In this document: positions 27,570 through 35,515 of the stretch, in pieces
Numbering within the stretch: position 1 is the first letter of the stretch
Layout: the number at the start of each line of letters is the position of its first letter
NCBI RefSeq assembly: GCF_012070395.1
Contig: NZ_JAAFYS010000004.1
Span: forward strand, 310,001-374,000
Length of the DNA stretch: 64,000 bases
DNA from: Pseudoroseicyclus tamaricis
Lineage (GTDB): Bacteria > Pseudomonadota > Alphaproteobacteria > Rhodobacterales > Rhodobacteraceae
Direction of reading: 5' to 3'
Notes under the pieces: generated by a model
The model's input: the letters and a program-made list of their open reading frames with translations, nothing else
Database searches by the model: none
Told to the model about the DNA's origin: nothing
Program-made: the position numbers and the translations under genes

Positions 27570-27695
27570 ATGAAAGTCGCCAATTCCCTGCGCTCGCTCA
27601 AGTCGCGCCACCGCGATTGCCGCGTGGTGCGCCGCAAGGGCCGCGTCTACGTCATCAACAAGACGCAGCGCCGCTTCAAGGCCCGCCAGGGCTGA
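27570..27695 (+). CDS. rpmJ: 50S ribosomal protein L36, zinc-less form
   Basis: L36 is the smallest large-subunit protein and binds 23S rRNA. The 41-residue sequence [20 protein letters not shown]... followed by [21 protein letters not shown] is the typical basic peptide. Only one Cys remains (HRDC), so the four-ligand zinc site of the C+ type is absent. SD GGAG is at 27559-27562 with AAGG closer to the ATG. It lies 79 bp after tRNA-Val and probably shares its promoter; a strong terminator follows. Confidence 0.96.
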   Translation: MKVANSLRSLKSRHRDCRVVRRKGRVYVINKTQRRFKARQG

Positions 27696-27715
27696 GCCAG
27701 CGCCAGTAACGAACG

Positions 27716-27754
27716 AAGGGGCCGTGCCTGCGAAGGCGCGGCCCCTTTGCTTTT
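27716..27754 (+). terminator. Rho-independent terminator of rpmJ
   Basis: AAGGGGCCG (27716-27724) pairs with CGGCCCCTT (27739-27747), with an inner GCCT / AGGC stem, followed by TGCTTTT. Confidence 0.88.
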
Positions 27755-27878
27755 GCGCGCGCCCTCGTTTCGTCCTCCTCTCGGCCGGTTCCGGCCGGCG
27801 CTCCCGCTCCCGCCCCCTAGCCCCGCCCGCGGGGTTGGGGGTAGGGTCCCGGCAGGGAGTAAGAAGGATATTTTCGAG

Positions 27879-29198
27879 ATGACGACGCACTCCGTTTCCC
27901 GCCTCGCCCTGGTCGCCTGCATGGCCGCCGGCCCCGCCTTGCCCGCTTTCGCGCAGGATCTGTGTGGCGGCGCCGGTGCCAATGGCCAGTGGATCGGCGG
28001 CTCCGAGGCCGATTCCGACATCGCCACGGCCGACGACTACCTGCAGCAGATGGCGCTGGTGCTGATGCAGAACGAGTATGTCTCGCTCTTCACCCTCTCC
28101 GAGCCGACGGAGGTGCGGATGGAGGCGCAGGGACGCGGCGCGGGCGATCCGCTCTTCGATCTGCGCAGCGAGGACGGCACCATCCTCCTCTCCGACGACG
28201 ATTCGGGCGGCGACAGCGCCGCGCGGGCCGAGACGATGCTCGAGCCCGGCACCTACTGCCTCTCCACGGCCTCCTACGACGGCTCGCCGATGACCGGCTT
28301 CGTCCGCATCGGCCGGCTGGAGCACGAGGCGCTGACCCCCGGCCTGCAGGGCGAGCCCATCGACATGGGCAACGGCATCGGCGACGGCACGATGGGCGAC
28401 ATGGGCGATATGGGAGACACGGGCGGCAACACCGGCGGCGGGCAGATGCCCGGCGAGATCTGCGACATGTCCCGCGTCACCAACTACTTCGGCGGCGGCG
28501 ACCCGGTGGACGATATGCTCGGCGGGGGCCTGTCGGTCGAGGCGCCGGTGAACCAGGTCGCCTACTGGGGCTTCTCCCTCTCCTCCCCCCAGCCGCTGAC
28601 CATCACGGCGGAGAACGAGAGCGCCGACCCCGTCATCACCCTCTACGATTCCACCGGCTCCTGGCTGGCGGAGAACGACGACTACGAGGGGCTCAACAGC
28701 CTCATCGAGCTGACGCAGCCGCTCCCGGCCGGCGATTACTGCCTCGCCGTCCGCGCCCTGTCGGACGAGAGCCTGCCGATCGCGCTGACGCTCGAAGCCT
28801 TCGACCCGGCGGCCCAGCAGACGGCGCTCTACGACAATGCCGAGGCGGCCCCGCCGCTCGACGGCTCCCACCCGGTGACGATGCTCGGCCCGCTCGAGAG
28901 CCGCCTGCGCCAGGATGTCCAGAACTCCGGCACTGCCGAATGGTTTGCCTTCGAGGTGGACGAGGCCGGGCTGGTGATCATCGAGGCGGTCACGAATGGC
29001 CTCGGCGACCCGGTGCTGACGCTCTACGACGATTTCGGCCGGCTGGTGACGATCAACGACGATTACGGCGACAACTTCGATTCGCTCCTCGCCGCGCGTG
29101 TCATGCCGGGCACCTACCTCGTCGCCCTCCGCCAGTACGACGACAGCGTCCCGGTGCTCACGCGCCTGCTGTTCGAGCGCTACGTTCCGGCCGACTGA
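27879..29198 (+). CDS. Exported protein with three PPC-like beta domains
   Basis: The 439-residue precursor has a signal peptide (to AFA, about residue 27). Three repeats follow of a beta-sandwich pattern like the bacterial pre-peptidase C-terminal (PPC/DVUA0089) domain: each has a hydrophobic strand, DPxxxLY/RS, a Gly/Asp-rich turn and PGTYxLxxR. Repeat 1 has LRSEDGTILLSDDDSGGD, repeat 2 LYDSTGSWLAENDDYEG, repeat 3 LYDDFGRLVTINDDYGD; the Asp-rich turns look like Ca2+ sites. A linker between repeats 1 and 2 is MGD-rich. There is no protease domain. Start ATG 27879 has AGAAGGA upstream. Binding or scaffolding outside the cell is an inference. Confidence 0.78.
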   Translation: MTTHSVSRLALVACMAAGPALPAFAQDLCGGAGANGQWIGGSEADSDIATADDYLQQMALVLMQNEYVSLFTLSEPTEVRMEAQGRGAGDPLFDLRSEDGTILLSDDDSGGDSAARAETMLEPGTYCLSTASYDGSPMTGFVRIGRLEHEALTPGLQGEPIDMGNGIGDGTMGDMGDMGDTGGNTGGGQMPGEICDMSRVTNYFGGGDPVDDMLGGGLSVEAPVNQVAYWGFSLSSPQPLTITAENESADPVITLYDSTGSWLAENDDYEGLNSLIELTQPLPAGDYCLAVRALSDESLPIALTLEAFDPAAQQTALYDNAEAAPPLDGSHPVTMLGPLESRLRQDVQNSGTAEWFAFEVDEAGLVIIEAVTNGLGDPVLTLYDDFGRLVTINDDYGDNFDSLLAARVMPGTYLVALRQYDDSVPVLTRLLFERYVPAD

Positions 29199-29246
29199 GC
29201 CGCTGACAACAGGGCCGCGGGGCATCCCGCCCGGCGGCCCGCCCCC

Positions 29247-29717
29247 TCACAGCTCCAGCGCGTAGACGCACCAGCCGTCACAGAGGTTGCGCCGATGCTG
29301 CCAGCCGCGCCGCCCAAGGAGCCCGGCGGCCGTGGCGGTGGTGGCGTGAAGGGTGCCGACGCCCCTCCCGCGCGCCTCCTCCTCCACCGCGGCGACCAGC
29401 GCGTCGCCGACACCCCGGCCGCGGGCGTGGGGGGCGACGACGAGGCCGCCCAGCCACAGCTCCTCCCCCTCCGCCGCGCCGAACGAAGTGCCGCTCAGCG
29501 TGCAGAGGCCGATCAGCGCCCCGCTCTCGTCCTGCGCCGCGATGCCCCAGGGCAGCGCGTCCTCGAGGCTGCGGACGGCGACATCGGCCGCCGCGTCTCC
29601 GTCACCGCCCAGCCCGTACCAGTCGGGCCATGTCTCCTCGAGAAGGCGGGCCGCCTCTGCCGCCTGCTCGGGGCAGGCGGCGAGGGGGACAATGCGTGTG
29701 AGCGGGGTATCCCTCAC
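29247..29717 (-). CDS. GNAT-family N-acetyltransferase
   Basis: This 156-residue acetyltransferase has the GNAT motif LVVAPHARGRGVGDALVAAVEEEARGRG, where RGRGVG binds the acetyl-CoA pyrophosphate. The C-terminus GLLGRRGWQHRRNLCDG is the usual beta6-beta7 end. Its acceptor is unknown. Its start overlaps the stop of the caspase-fold gene by 4 bp, so the two are coupled. Confidence 0.82.
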   Translation of the reverse strand: MRDTPLTRIVPLAACPEQAAEAARLLEETWPDWYGLGGDGDAAADVAVRSLEDALPWGIAAQDESGALIGLCTLSGTSFGAAEGEELWLGGLVVAPHARGRGVGDALVAAVEEEARGRGVGTLHATTATAAGLLGRRGWQHRRNLCDGWCVYALEL

Positions 29718-31366
29718 CGCTCGATCGCATCCGCGAGCAGGCGCACGATGGTCTCCTCGTTGAGGTAACCGGTGACGTCGAGCTGCCGGTCGCGCTGGTA
29801 GCGGCGCAGCGCCTGCCGGGTCTGCTCGTTGAACTGGCCGTCCACCGGGCCGGGCTGCAGGCCAATGTTGTCGAGCCGCGTCTCCACCAGCCGGCGGGTG
29901 AAGGAGTTCAGGTTGAGCCCGTTCTCCCGCGCCTGCGCGGCCTCCATCTCGTCCTGCTGGCCGAGCTGACGGCGCAGCTCGTCGCGCCGCGCCTCGGCCT
30001 CCTCGACGAAGGAGCCCGACGGGTAGTTGCGCAGGTAGCCGTCATAGGCGGCGATGGTGTCCGCGTCGCGGACACGGTCCCACGCCTCGCGCTCCACCTG
30101 CCGGGCGCGGGCGCGCTTGGCGGCCTCGATATCTTCGAGCTCCGAGCGCGCCTCGGCGGCGTGCAGCCCGTCGGGGTAACGGTCGAGATAGGCGCGAAGG
30201 CCCGCCTCGCCCCCGTCGGAGCCGGTCTCGTCCCAGAAGGAATTGTCGGCCCGGCGCTCGGCCGCGGCCCGACGCTCCGCCTCGGCCTCCAGCTCGGCGG
30301 CGCGGCGCGCGGCCTGCGCGTCGATGCGGGTGATGTGGTCGGGCGTCAGGTAGGAGGTCTGCGAGAAGCCGTTCTCCTGCTGCCAGTTGGTGATCGCCCC
30401 GCGGGTGCCGGGGCCGAAGATGCCGTCGACGCCCCGGGTGTTGTAGCCCAGCATCGTCAGGTCGCGCTGCACCTCCTGCCGCTCCTCGCGGGAGAGGCGC
30501 ATCGCCTCCTCGATCAGCCGGGCGGCGCGGTTCGGCTCCGAGACGATGTCGCGGATCGCCTCCTCGGCCTCGTCGGCGTAGTCGCCCACCGGGTAGTTCT
30601 GCAGGTAGTTGCGGTAGGCCTGCACGGTGTCGAGCGCCTGCGCGCCCTGCCACAGCGCCTCCTCCGCCTGCCGGTCGGAGTTGGTGCGCCCGGGCAGCGA
30701 GGGGGCGAAGCCGCCGGAGGGCATGAACTCGAACTGCCGGGGCAGGTAGCCATAGAGCTCCACCCGCCGCTCGTCGCGCAGGGGGGCGAGGATGTCCGCC
30801 TCCGGCTCCAGCACCGGGCCGGAGACGAGATCGGCCATCACGTCGGGCGGGCCGGTGACGACCGTCACGCCCTGCGGGGGGGAGATGGGGCCGAGCCCGT
30901 CGCGCAGCCACTCGTCCAGCTCGCGCCCCTGCCCGGCGGCGCCGAGGAAGAGGATGGCATTGCCCGGCCGGTCGCCGAGGATCTGCAGCAGGCTGTCGAC
31001 GGAGATCGCCTCCTGCCCCGCCGTCATCAGCGTCGGCCGGCCCGCCTCCGCCGTCACCAGCCAGCTGCGCTCGCCATCGGTGACGAAGCGGCCGGTCAGG
31101 GCGACGAAGAGCCGCTCGGCATCGGGGACCTCGGCCACCCACTCGGCGATGGCCTGCGTGGCGGAGGGGATGCGCGCATTGGGCAGGGCCAGCACGGTGA
31201 AGCCCATGTCCGTCAGCTCGTCTGCGGCGTCGATCACATCGGCGGCGCCGGGCACGCCGGTGAGCTGCTCGTATTGCTCGATGCCGATCAGCAGCGCCGC
31301 GTCGTCGGCGGCCGCGGGGGCCGCGGTCAGCGCCGCCAGCGCGGTGGTCATGATGAGATGTCGCAT
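29714..31366 (-). CDS. Exported caspase-fold pseudoenzyme with two peptidoglycan-binding domains
   Basis: The 550-residue protein has a signal peptide (MRHLIMTTALAALTAAPAAA). Residues 22-155 look like a C14 caspase-like domain (AALLIGIEQY, then LFVALTGRF and NAILFLGAAG). The catalytic His of the SGHG motif is Arg93 (TGRF) and the catalytic Cys is Ala144, so it should be inactive. Residues about 290-350 and 485-550 are two peptidoglycan-binding type 1 domains (LTMLGYNTRGVDGIFGPGTRGAITNWQ; LDNIGLQPGPVDGQFNEQTRQALRRYQ). Between them are repeats ending NYPxGxYxxEAEEA. A periplasmic scaffold at the wall is the likely role. Confidence 0.8.
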   Translation of the reverse strand: MRHLIMTTALAALTAAPAAADDAALLIGIEQYEQLTGVPGAADVIDAADELTDMGFTVLALPNARIPSATQAIAEWVAEVPDAERLFVALTGRFVTDGERSWLVTAEAGRPTLMTAGQEAISVDSLLQILGDRPGNAILFLGAAGQGRELDEWLRDGLGPISPPQGVTVVTGPPDVMADLVSGPVLEPEADILAPLRDERRVELYGYLPRQFEFMPSGGFAPSLPGRTNSDRQAEEALWQGAQALDTVQAYRNYLQNYPVGDYADEAEEAIRDIVSEPNRAARLIEEAMRLSREERQEVQRDLTMLGYNTRGVDGIFGPGTRGAITNWQQENGFSQTSYLTPDHITRIDAQAARRAAELEAEAERRAAAERRADNSFWDETGSDGGEAGLRAYLDRYPDGLHAAEARSELEDIEAAKRARARQVEREAWDRVRDADTIAAYDGYLRNYPSGSFVEEAEARRDELRRQLGQQDEMEAAQARENGLNLNSFTRRLVETRLDNIGLQPGPVDGQFNEQTRQALRRYQRDRQLDVTGYLNEETIVRLLADAIER

Positions 31367-31489
31367 GAAAGGTCTCCTCGCCTCTTTGCCGCGACCCTTG
31401 CCGCCGCCTACGTGCTATTCAATAGCAGCCGGCCGGAGGGGGTTCCGGCACGCCCCCCCGCGGCGGCGGAGGGTGTGGCGGCCCTGCCC

Positions 31490-31822
31490 TCAGGTCTCGC
31501 CCGAGCGATAGAGCTGGTCCTCCTCGTCGGTGGCGGAGATGCCCAGCGCCTCCAGCCCCGATTCGAGGTGGTCGGCGAGATGGGGGGAGCCCTTGAGGTA
31601 GCCGGCCGTCGGCGTGCGCGCCTCCGACTGGGCGGTGGCGAAGGCCTCGTCCCAGTCCTCGGCGTCGAAGGCGCCCCGGCCGATCCACATGAGGGCGACG
31701 AGGGCGGCCTGCTCGGATTCGTTCAGGCTGCCGATGAAGGCGTCGAACTCCCGTTCGGCGCGGTCGAGCTCACGGGCGAGGATGATGACCTCGGCCACGG
31801 TGCTGCTGGCGATCTCTTGCAT
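31490..31822 (-). CDS. DUF3775 protein
   Basis: The 110-residue cytosolic protein matches DUF3775, recognised by LNESEQAALVALMWIGRGAFDAEDWDEAFATA and YLKGSPHLADHLESGLEALG. No biochemical function is known for the family. It is transcribed on the minus strand between the lipoprotein and the caspase-fold gene with gaps of 63 and 123 bp, so it may or may not be in the same transcript. Confidence 0.85.
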   Translation of the reverse strand: MQEIASSTVAEVIILARELDRAEREFDAFIGSLNESEQAALVALMWIGRGAFDAEDWDEAFATAQSEARTPTAGYLKGSPHLADHLESGLEALGISATDEEDQLYRSGET

Positions 31823-31885
31823 GGCGCGTCTCCTTTGGGCCCTGTCCTAGGGCCGGCGCCGCGCCGCGCCTTGATCTGGCGCAAT

Positions 31886-32302
31886 CTACTCCCAGGCCAG
31901 CGGCACGGCCGCGCCGGAGGGATAGAGAACTGCCCCGTCGCCGCCGGGGGAGAGCCACAGCTCGACCCCGTAGAGCCCCGCGACGACGACGTAGTCTTCC
32001 GTCGTCCGCACGTTCCCCGCCGGCCCGGCGGTGGAGCCGGCGCAGATCGCGGTGCCATTGCGGCAGGGGACGAGGACATAGGTGTCCATGCCGGAGCCGC
32101 TGGAGGCGACGGCGGTGACCGGCCCCTCGGCGACGAAGGGCATGGTCAGCCCCGACTGGTAGAAGCGGTAGGCGGCCAGTTCCGCCTCGGCATAGGTCGG
32201 CACGGCCTCCCCGGCCGCGTCCACGTCGACACCCGCGCAGCCGGCGAGGAGCCCCGCAACCAGAAGTGCGCCGAGTCCCGTCCCGCCGGTGGTGATCCGC
32301 AT
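31886..32302 (-). CDS. Small lipoprotein of unknown function
   Basis: The 138-residue product has a lipoprotein signal (GALLVAGLLAGCAG), so Cys22 should be lipidated. The mature protein is small and beta-rich (AELAAYRFYQSGLTMPFVAEGPVTAV...TYVLVPCRNGTAICAGSTAGPAG), with two Cys that may pair. I do not recognise a family. ATG 32302 has GGGGAGA before it. It is followed by the DUF3775 gene. Confidence 0.7.
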   Translation of the reverse strand: MRITTGGTGLGALLVAGLLAGCAGVDVDAAGEAVPTYAEAELAAYRFYQSGLTMPFVAEGPVTAVASSGSGMDTYVLVPCRNGTAICAGSTAGPAGNVRTTEDYVVVAGLYGVELWLSPGGDGAVLYPSGAAVPLAWE

Positions 32303-32408
32303 GTGTCGTCTCCCCTTGTCTGCCGGCAGGCTAGTCCTCCCGTGCCCCCGTGGCAATCCGCTAGGCCTGCCACGCCGGCGGCCCCGGCATTGCCCCGTCC
32401 CCGCCCCC

Positions 32409-32657
32409 GTAGGGTGGGTTTCCAACCCACCGCTCCCCCTCTCCACCGGGCACCCCCCTCTCCGCCGCAGGGCGAGCGCCTGCCCGTGGGGTGGCGCTGC
32501 AACGGCGCCGCTGGAGTGCTTTATGCCAGCCAAGCCCCTCCCCAGCTCCGAGCTACTCACCAAGCCCCAGCAGAGCGCCAGCCCGCCGGGACGGGCAGGC
32601 GCTCGCCCTGCGCCTTTGGCGCGTACCGGGCGGGAGAACAGCGGCGGCCGGGTGCCG
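32409..32657 (+). repeat. REP-pseudoknot composite element, copy 2
   Basis: The GTAG-hairpin REP unit is at 32409-32431. The B arm at 32466-32486 is the exact complement of B' at 32592-32612. The s arm at 32503-32513 (CGGCGCCGCTG) matches s' at 32639-32650 (CAGCGGCGGCCG) with one extra base. CTTTAT lies at about 32518. It is adjacent to copy 3 in the same orientation, and the two fill the 656-bp gap between the lipoprotein and WYL genes; nothing else is visible there. Confidence 0.85.
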
Positions 32658-32702
32658 GGGCAGATCGGAGCCACAATGCTGCGAGACGCCCGGCACCTGC
32701 CC

Positions 32703-32941
32703 GTAGGGTGGGTTTCCAACCCACCTCCCCCCCTCTCCACCCCGCACTCCATCCGCAGGCGCAGGGCGAGCGCCGGCCCGTGGGGTGGCGCCCCGACGCC
32801 TGAGCGGCGCGCTTTATCGTGCCACCACCTCCCCGCCCCGACCGCCGCGCAAACGTCACCGGAGCGCCAGCCCGCGGGACGGGCCGGCGCTCGCCCTGCG
32901 CCTCTGGCGCGCACCGGGCGGGGAGCGCCGCTCAGGCGTCG
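32703..32941 (+). repeat. REP-pseudoknot composite element, copy 3 (best preserved)
   Basis: The REP unit is at 32703-32725. The 22-base B arm (32759-32780) and B' (32880-32901) are perfectly complementary. The 16-base s arm (32794-32809, CGACGCCTGAGCGGCG) and s' (32926-32941, CGCCGCTCAGGCGTCG) are also perfectly complementary. The order B, s, B', s' gives two crossing helices. CTTTAT follows s. Confidence 0.9.
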
Positions 32942-32958
32942 CACCCCAGGCCCGGGCA

Positions 32959-33660
32959 TCAGCCCGGCTCCCCCCGCTCCTCCCCACCCATCTGCCCCAG
33001 GTACTCGTTCAACAGGCTCACCCGCCGCGGCCGGAAGCTCAGGCCCTCCCGCGCCGCCGTCTCGATCTGGTGCAGGTTGAACCGCCGGAACCCCTCCCTC
33101 AGGCAGCACCACGCGAGGAGCTGGTGGCGGTCCTCCGAGAACACCAGCCCGAGCGGGTAGACCACCCGCTCCGTCGCCGCCCCGCCCCGGTCGACATAGG
33201 CCAGCCGCACCGCCTCCTCCGCCCAGGCCGCCTCGCGGAGCAGCCCCATCCACGGCGGCGCCTCGGGGCGCTGGAAGTAGCGGTAGGCGTGGAGGACATG
33301 GTGCATCGCCTGCCGCTGCACCCGCTCCGGCAGGGTGGCGACGATCTTCGCCATGGCGCGTTCCGCCGCCTCCGCCAGCTCCGCGTCGCCCCAGGCGCGG
33401 ATCTCGGCGAGGCCGAGCGCCACTGCCTCCACCTCCAGCCGGTCGAACATCTGCGGCGGCAGCGCCGGATCCTCCGTCAGCGTGTAGCCGTAGCCTGCCT
33501 CGCCCTCGATCCTCGCCCCCGCCGCCCGCAGCGCGGCGATGTCACGGTAGATCGAGCGTTCCGAGAGGCCCAGCTCCTCCGCCAGACGCGCCGCTGTCAC
33601 CGGCGGGCGCAGGCGGCGCATGAGATCGAGAAGGCGCAGCAGGCGATCGGCGCGGGCCAT
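32959..33660 (-). CDS. WYL-domain transcriptional regulator (YafY type)
   Basis: The 233-residue protein has an N-terminal DeoR-like winged helix (DRLLRLLDLMRRLRPPVTAARLAEELGLSERSIYRDIAALRAAG) and then a WYL-type ligand-binding domain (AVRLAYVDRGGAATERVVYPLGLVFSEDRHQLLAWCCLREGFRRFNLHQI). The wing sequence GEAGYGYTL is typical. It is divergent from the GST gene across a 72-bp gap, which must hold both promoters, so control of the GST gene is the natural guess. Confidence 0.9.
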   Translation of the reverse strand: MARADRLLRLLDLMRRLRPPVTAARLAEELGLSERSIYRDIAALRAAGARIEGEAGYGYTLTEDPALPPQMFDRLEVEAVALGLAEIRAWGDAELAEAAERAMAKIVATLPERVQRQAMHHVLHAYRYFQRPEAPPWMGLLREAAWAEEAVRLAYVDRGGAATERVVYPLGLVFSEDRHQLLAWCCLREGFRRFNLHQIETAAREGLSFRPRRVSLLNEYLGQMGGEERGEPG

Positions 33661-33732
33661 CCGGCGCTCCTGTCAGGTTCTGTCAGGGGGAGGGGAGCAT
33701 AGCTGCTCCCATCGCACAATGGAGTCACCGCC

Positions 33733-34341
33733 ATGATCACCCTCTACCACTCCCCCGTCAGCCGCGCGACGCGCGTCCTCGCCCTCGTCCATGCCCTCGG
33801 CGCGCTGGACAAGGTGGAGCTGAAGCCCGTCACCATCCCGCGGATGGATGGCTCGGGCGACCGGGACCCCTCCAACCCGCATCCCGACGGCAAGGTGCCG
33901 CTTCTCGTCGAGGACGGCGTCGCGGCCTGGGAATCGGGCGCCATCATGCTGCGCCTGACGGAGCTCTTCCCCGACGCCGGCCTTGGGGTGGAAAGCGGCC
34001 CGCGCCGTGGCCGCTTCCTCGGCTGGATGCACTGGTACGGATCGGTCTTCGAGCCGGCCTACCTCAACATGGTCGACGGCACGGGCGCCCCCGGCACTGC
34101 CATGCACGCGGCCATCCGCGGCGTGCCCGAGGCGGTGGAGCGGCTGCGTGTCGCGCTCTCCGATGGCCCTTGGCTGATGGGGGAGCAGATGACGGCGGCC
34201 GACTTCCTCGTCGCCTCCACCTACATCTGGTTCCCCGATGCCACGCCCGACTTCGCGAAGGACTGGGTGGCCCGGGTGACGGATCACCCCTCCTACCGCT
34301 GGGCCGTCGCCCGCGATGAGGAGCTGATGGCCCCCGCCTAG
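33733..34341 (+). CDS. Glutathione S-transferase family protein
   Basis: The 202-residue protein has a thioredoxin-like N-terminal half (ITLYHSPVSRATRVLALVHALG, then NPHPDGKVPLLVEDGVAAWESGAIMLRLTELFP) and a helical C-terminal half with WLMGEQMTAADFLVAS, a classical GST segment. A Ser (HSPVSRA) is the probable catalytic residue. It is divergent from the WYL regulator and ends 4 bp inside the convergent transporter gene. Confidence 0.9.
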   Translation: MITLYHSPVSRATRVLALVHALGALDKVELKPVTIPRMDGSGDRDPSNPHPDGKVPLLVEDGVAAWESGAIMLRLTELFPDAGLGVESGPRRGRFLGWMHWYGSVFEPAYLNMVDGTGAPGTAMHAAIRGVPEAVERLRVALSDGPWLMGEQMTAADFLVASTYIWFPDATPDFAKDWVARVTDHPSYRWAVARDEELMAPA

Positions 34342-35267
34342 CCCTCTCCCCGCGCCGGCACCGCCGGCGCGGCGGTCGCCGCCTCCGCCGCCGCCACGCG
34401 CGGCGGCGCCTTGGCCAGCTGCACGGCGAGGATGCCGGCGGCGATGATCGCGACGCCCACCGCGTCGAGCCAGCTCAGCCGCTCGCCGAGCAGCAGCGCG
34501 GCGACGGCCACCCCGATGAACGGGTTGAGGAAGTGGAAGGCCGAGGCCTTCACCGTCCCGATCCGCCGCACAAGCAGGAACCACAGCCACGTCGCCACCA
34601 GCCCGGGGAAGACGGTCGTGTAGGCGAAGGAGAGCACCAGCTCCCGGCTCCACGCCACCTCGGCCCCCCGCTCCAGCAGCAGCGCCGGCAGGCCGACGGT
34701 GGCGGCGCCGACGAGCATCTGCAGCCCCACGACCATCAGCAGGTTCCCCCCGTTCGAGGCACTGCGGACGGAGAGCGTCGCCACCGCCAGCGCCAGCGCC
34801 CCGACAACGCAGAGGAGGATCCCCCAGCCCACGGCGCCGCCGGTCACCCGGGTGGACATGATCAGCGCCACGCCGCCCATGCCCACGATCAGCCCGCCCA
34901 GCGCCAGCGGTGCCGGTCGGTCGCCGAGCGCGATCCAGCCGAGGAGGGCGACGATCAGCGGCATGGAGGAGGCGATGATGGCGGCCAGCGACGCCTCCAC
35001 CCACTGCATGGCGACGAAGTTGAGGCCGAGGTAGAGCCCGTTCTGGCAGATGCCGAAGACGATGATGCCCCGCCACGCGGCCCGGCCCTTCGGCATCCGC
35101 TGCCCCAGCGCCTTCGCGATGGCCAGCGCCAACAGCCCGGCGATCAGGTAGCGCAAAGTCAGGGCGGAGAGGGGCGGCGCGGCGGTGACGATGATCCGCG
35201 CCGAGGCGAAGGCGGAGGACCACAGGAAGGCGAAGGCCAGCCCGATGCCGATTGCGCGAATATCCAT
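34338..35267 (-). CDS. EamA/DMT-superfamily transporter
   Basis: This 309-residue inner-membrane protein has ten predicted helices as two EamA repeats (helices 1-5 start AIGIGLAFAFLWSSAFASARI; helices 6-10 include FLLVRRIGTVKASAFHFLNPFIGVAVAALLLGE). Family members export metabolites or amino acids; the substrate here is unknown. The Ala/Pro-rich C-terminal tail (PPRVAAAEAATAAPAVPARGEG) is cytoplasmic. ATG 35267 has GAGGAGGA upstream; the frame is open to 35396 without support. Convergent with the GST gene, 4-bp overlap. Confidence 0.88.
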   Translation of the reverse strand: MDIRAIGIGLAFAFLWSSAFASARIIVTAAPPLSALTLRYLIAGLLALAIAKALGQRMPKGRAAWRGIIVFGICQNGLYLGLNFVAMQWVEASLAAIIASSMPLIVALLGWIALGDRPAPLALGGLIVGMGGVALIMSTRVTGGAVGWGILLCVVGALALAVATLSVRSASNGGNLLMVVGLQMLVGAATVGLPALLLERGAEVAWSRELVLSFAYTTVFPGLVATWLWFLLVRRIGTVKASAFHFLNPFIGVAVAALLLGERLSWLDAVGVAIIAAGILAVQLAKAPPRVAAAEAATAAPAVPARGEG

Positions 35268-35515
35268 GGCCGTCCTCCTCGTCGCGGGCGAACTCACCCG
35301 CTCCTCCCCTGAATGTCCATGGCCGCGGGCCACATGGCGGCGATGCGTCGCGTGCAAGCCCCGTGCCGCCCGCATCCCGCCCGTGCTGCGACCCACCTGC
35401 CCAGCAAGGCGGCAGGCTCCGCCGCGTCCCCTGCCCCTTTGGCCCTGATGCGGCCGGTTGGCATTCTCCCTGTCATCTGCACGCGCTAAGGCGCAGAGGA
35501 GGCAGGCAAAGGAAC

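Noticed and set aside
27231-29225. A 664-codon minus-strand frame across tRNA-Val, rpmJ and the secreted PPC-like protein
   Set aside because: It runs through a tRNA gene and two real genes and has no recognisable domain.
30161-32803. An 880-codon open frame on the plus strand opposite the caspase-fold and lipoprotein genes
   Set aside because: It is a high-GC shadow: its translation is low-complexity (R, A, G, H rich) and has no family motif, while the minus-strand frames have signal peptides and conserved domains.
32409-32941. Regularly repeated modules that might be a CRISPR array
   Set aside because: Repeats are long, occur in both orientations, form interleaved inverted arms and have no short direct repeat-spacer periodicity; there are no cas genes.
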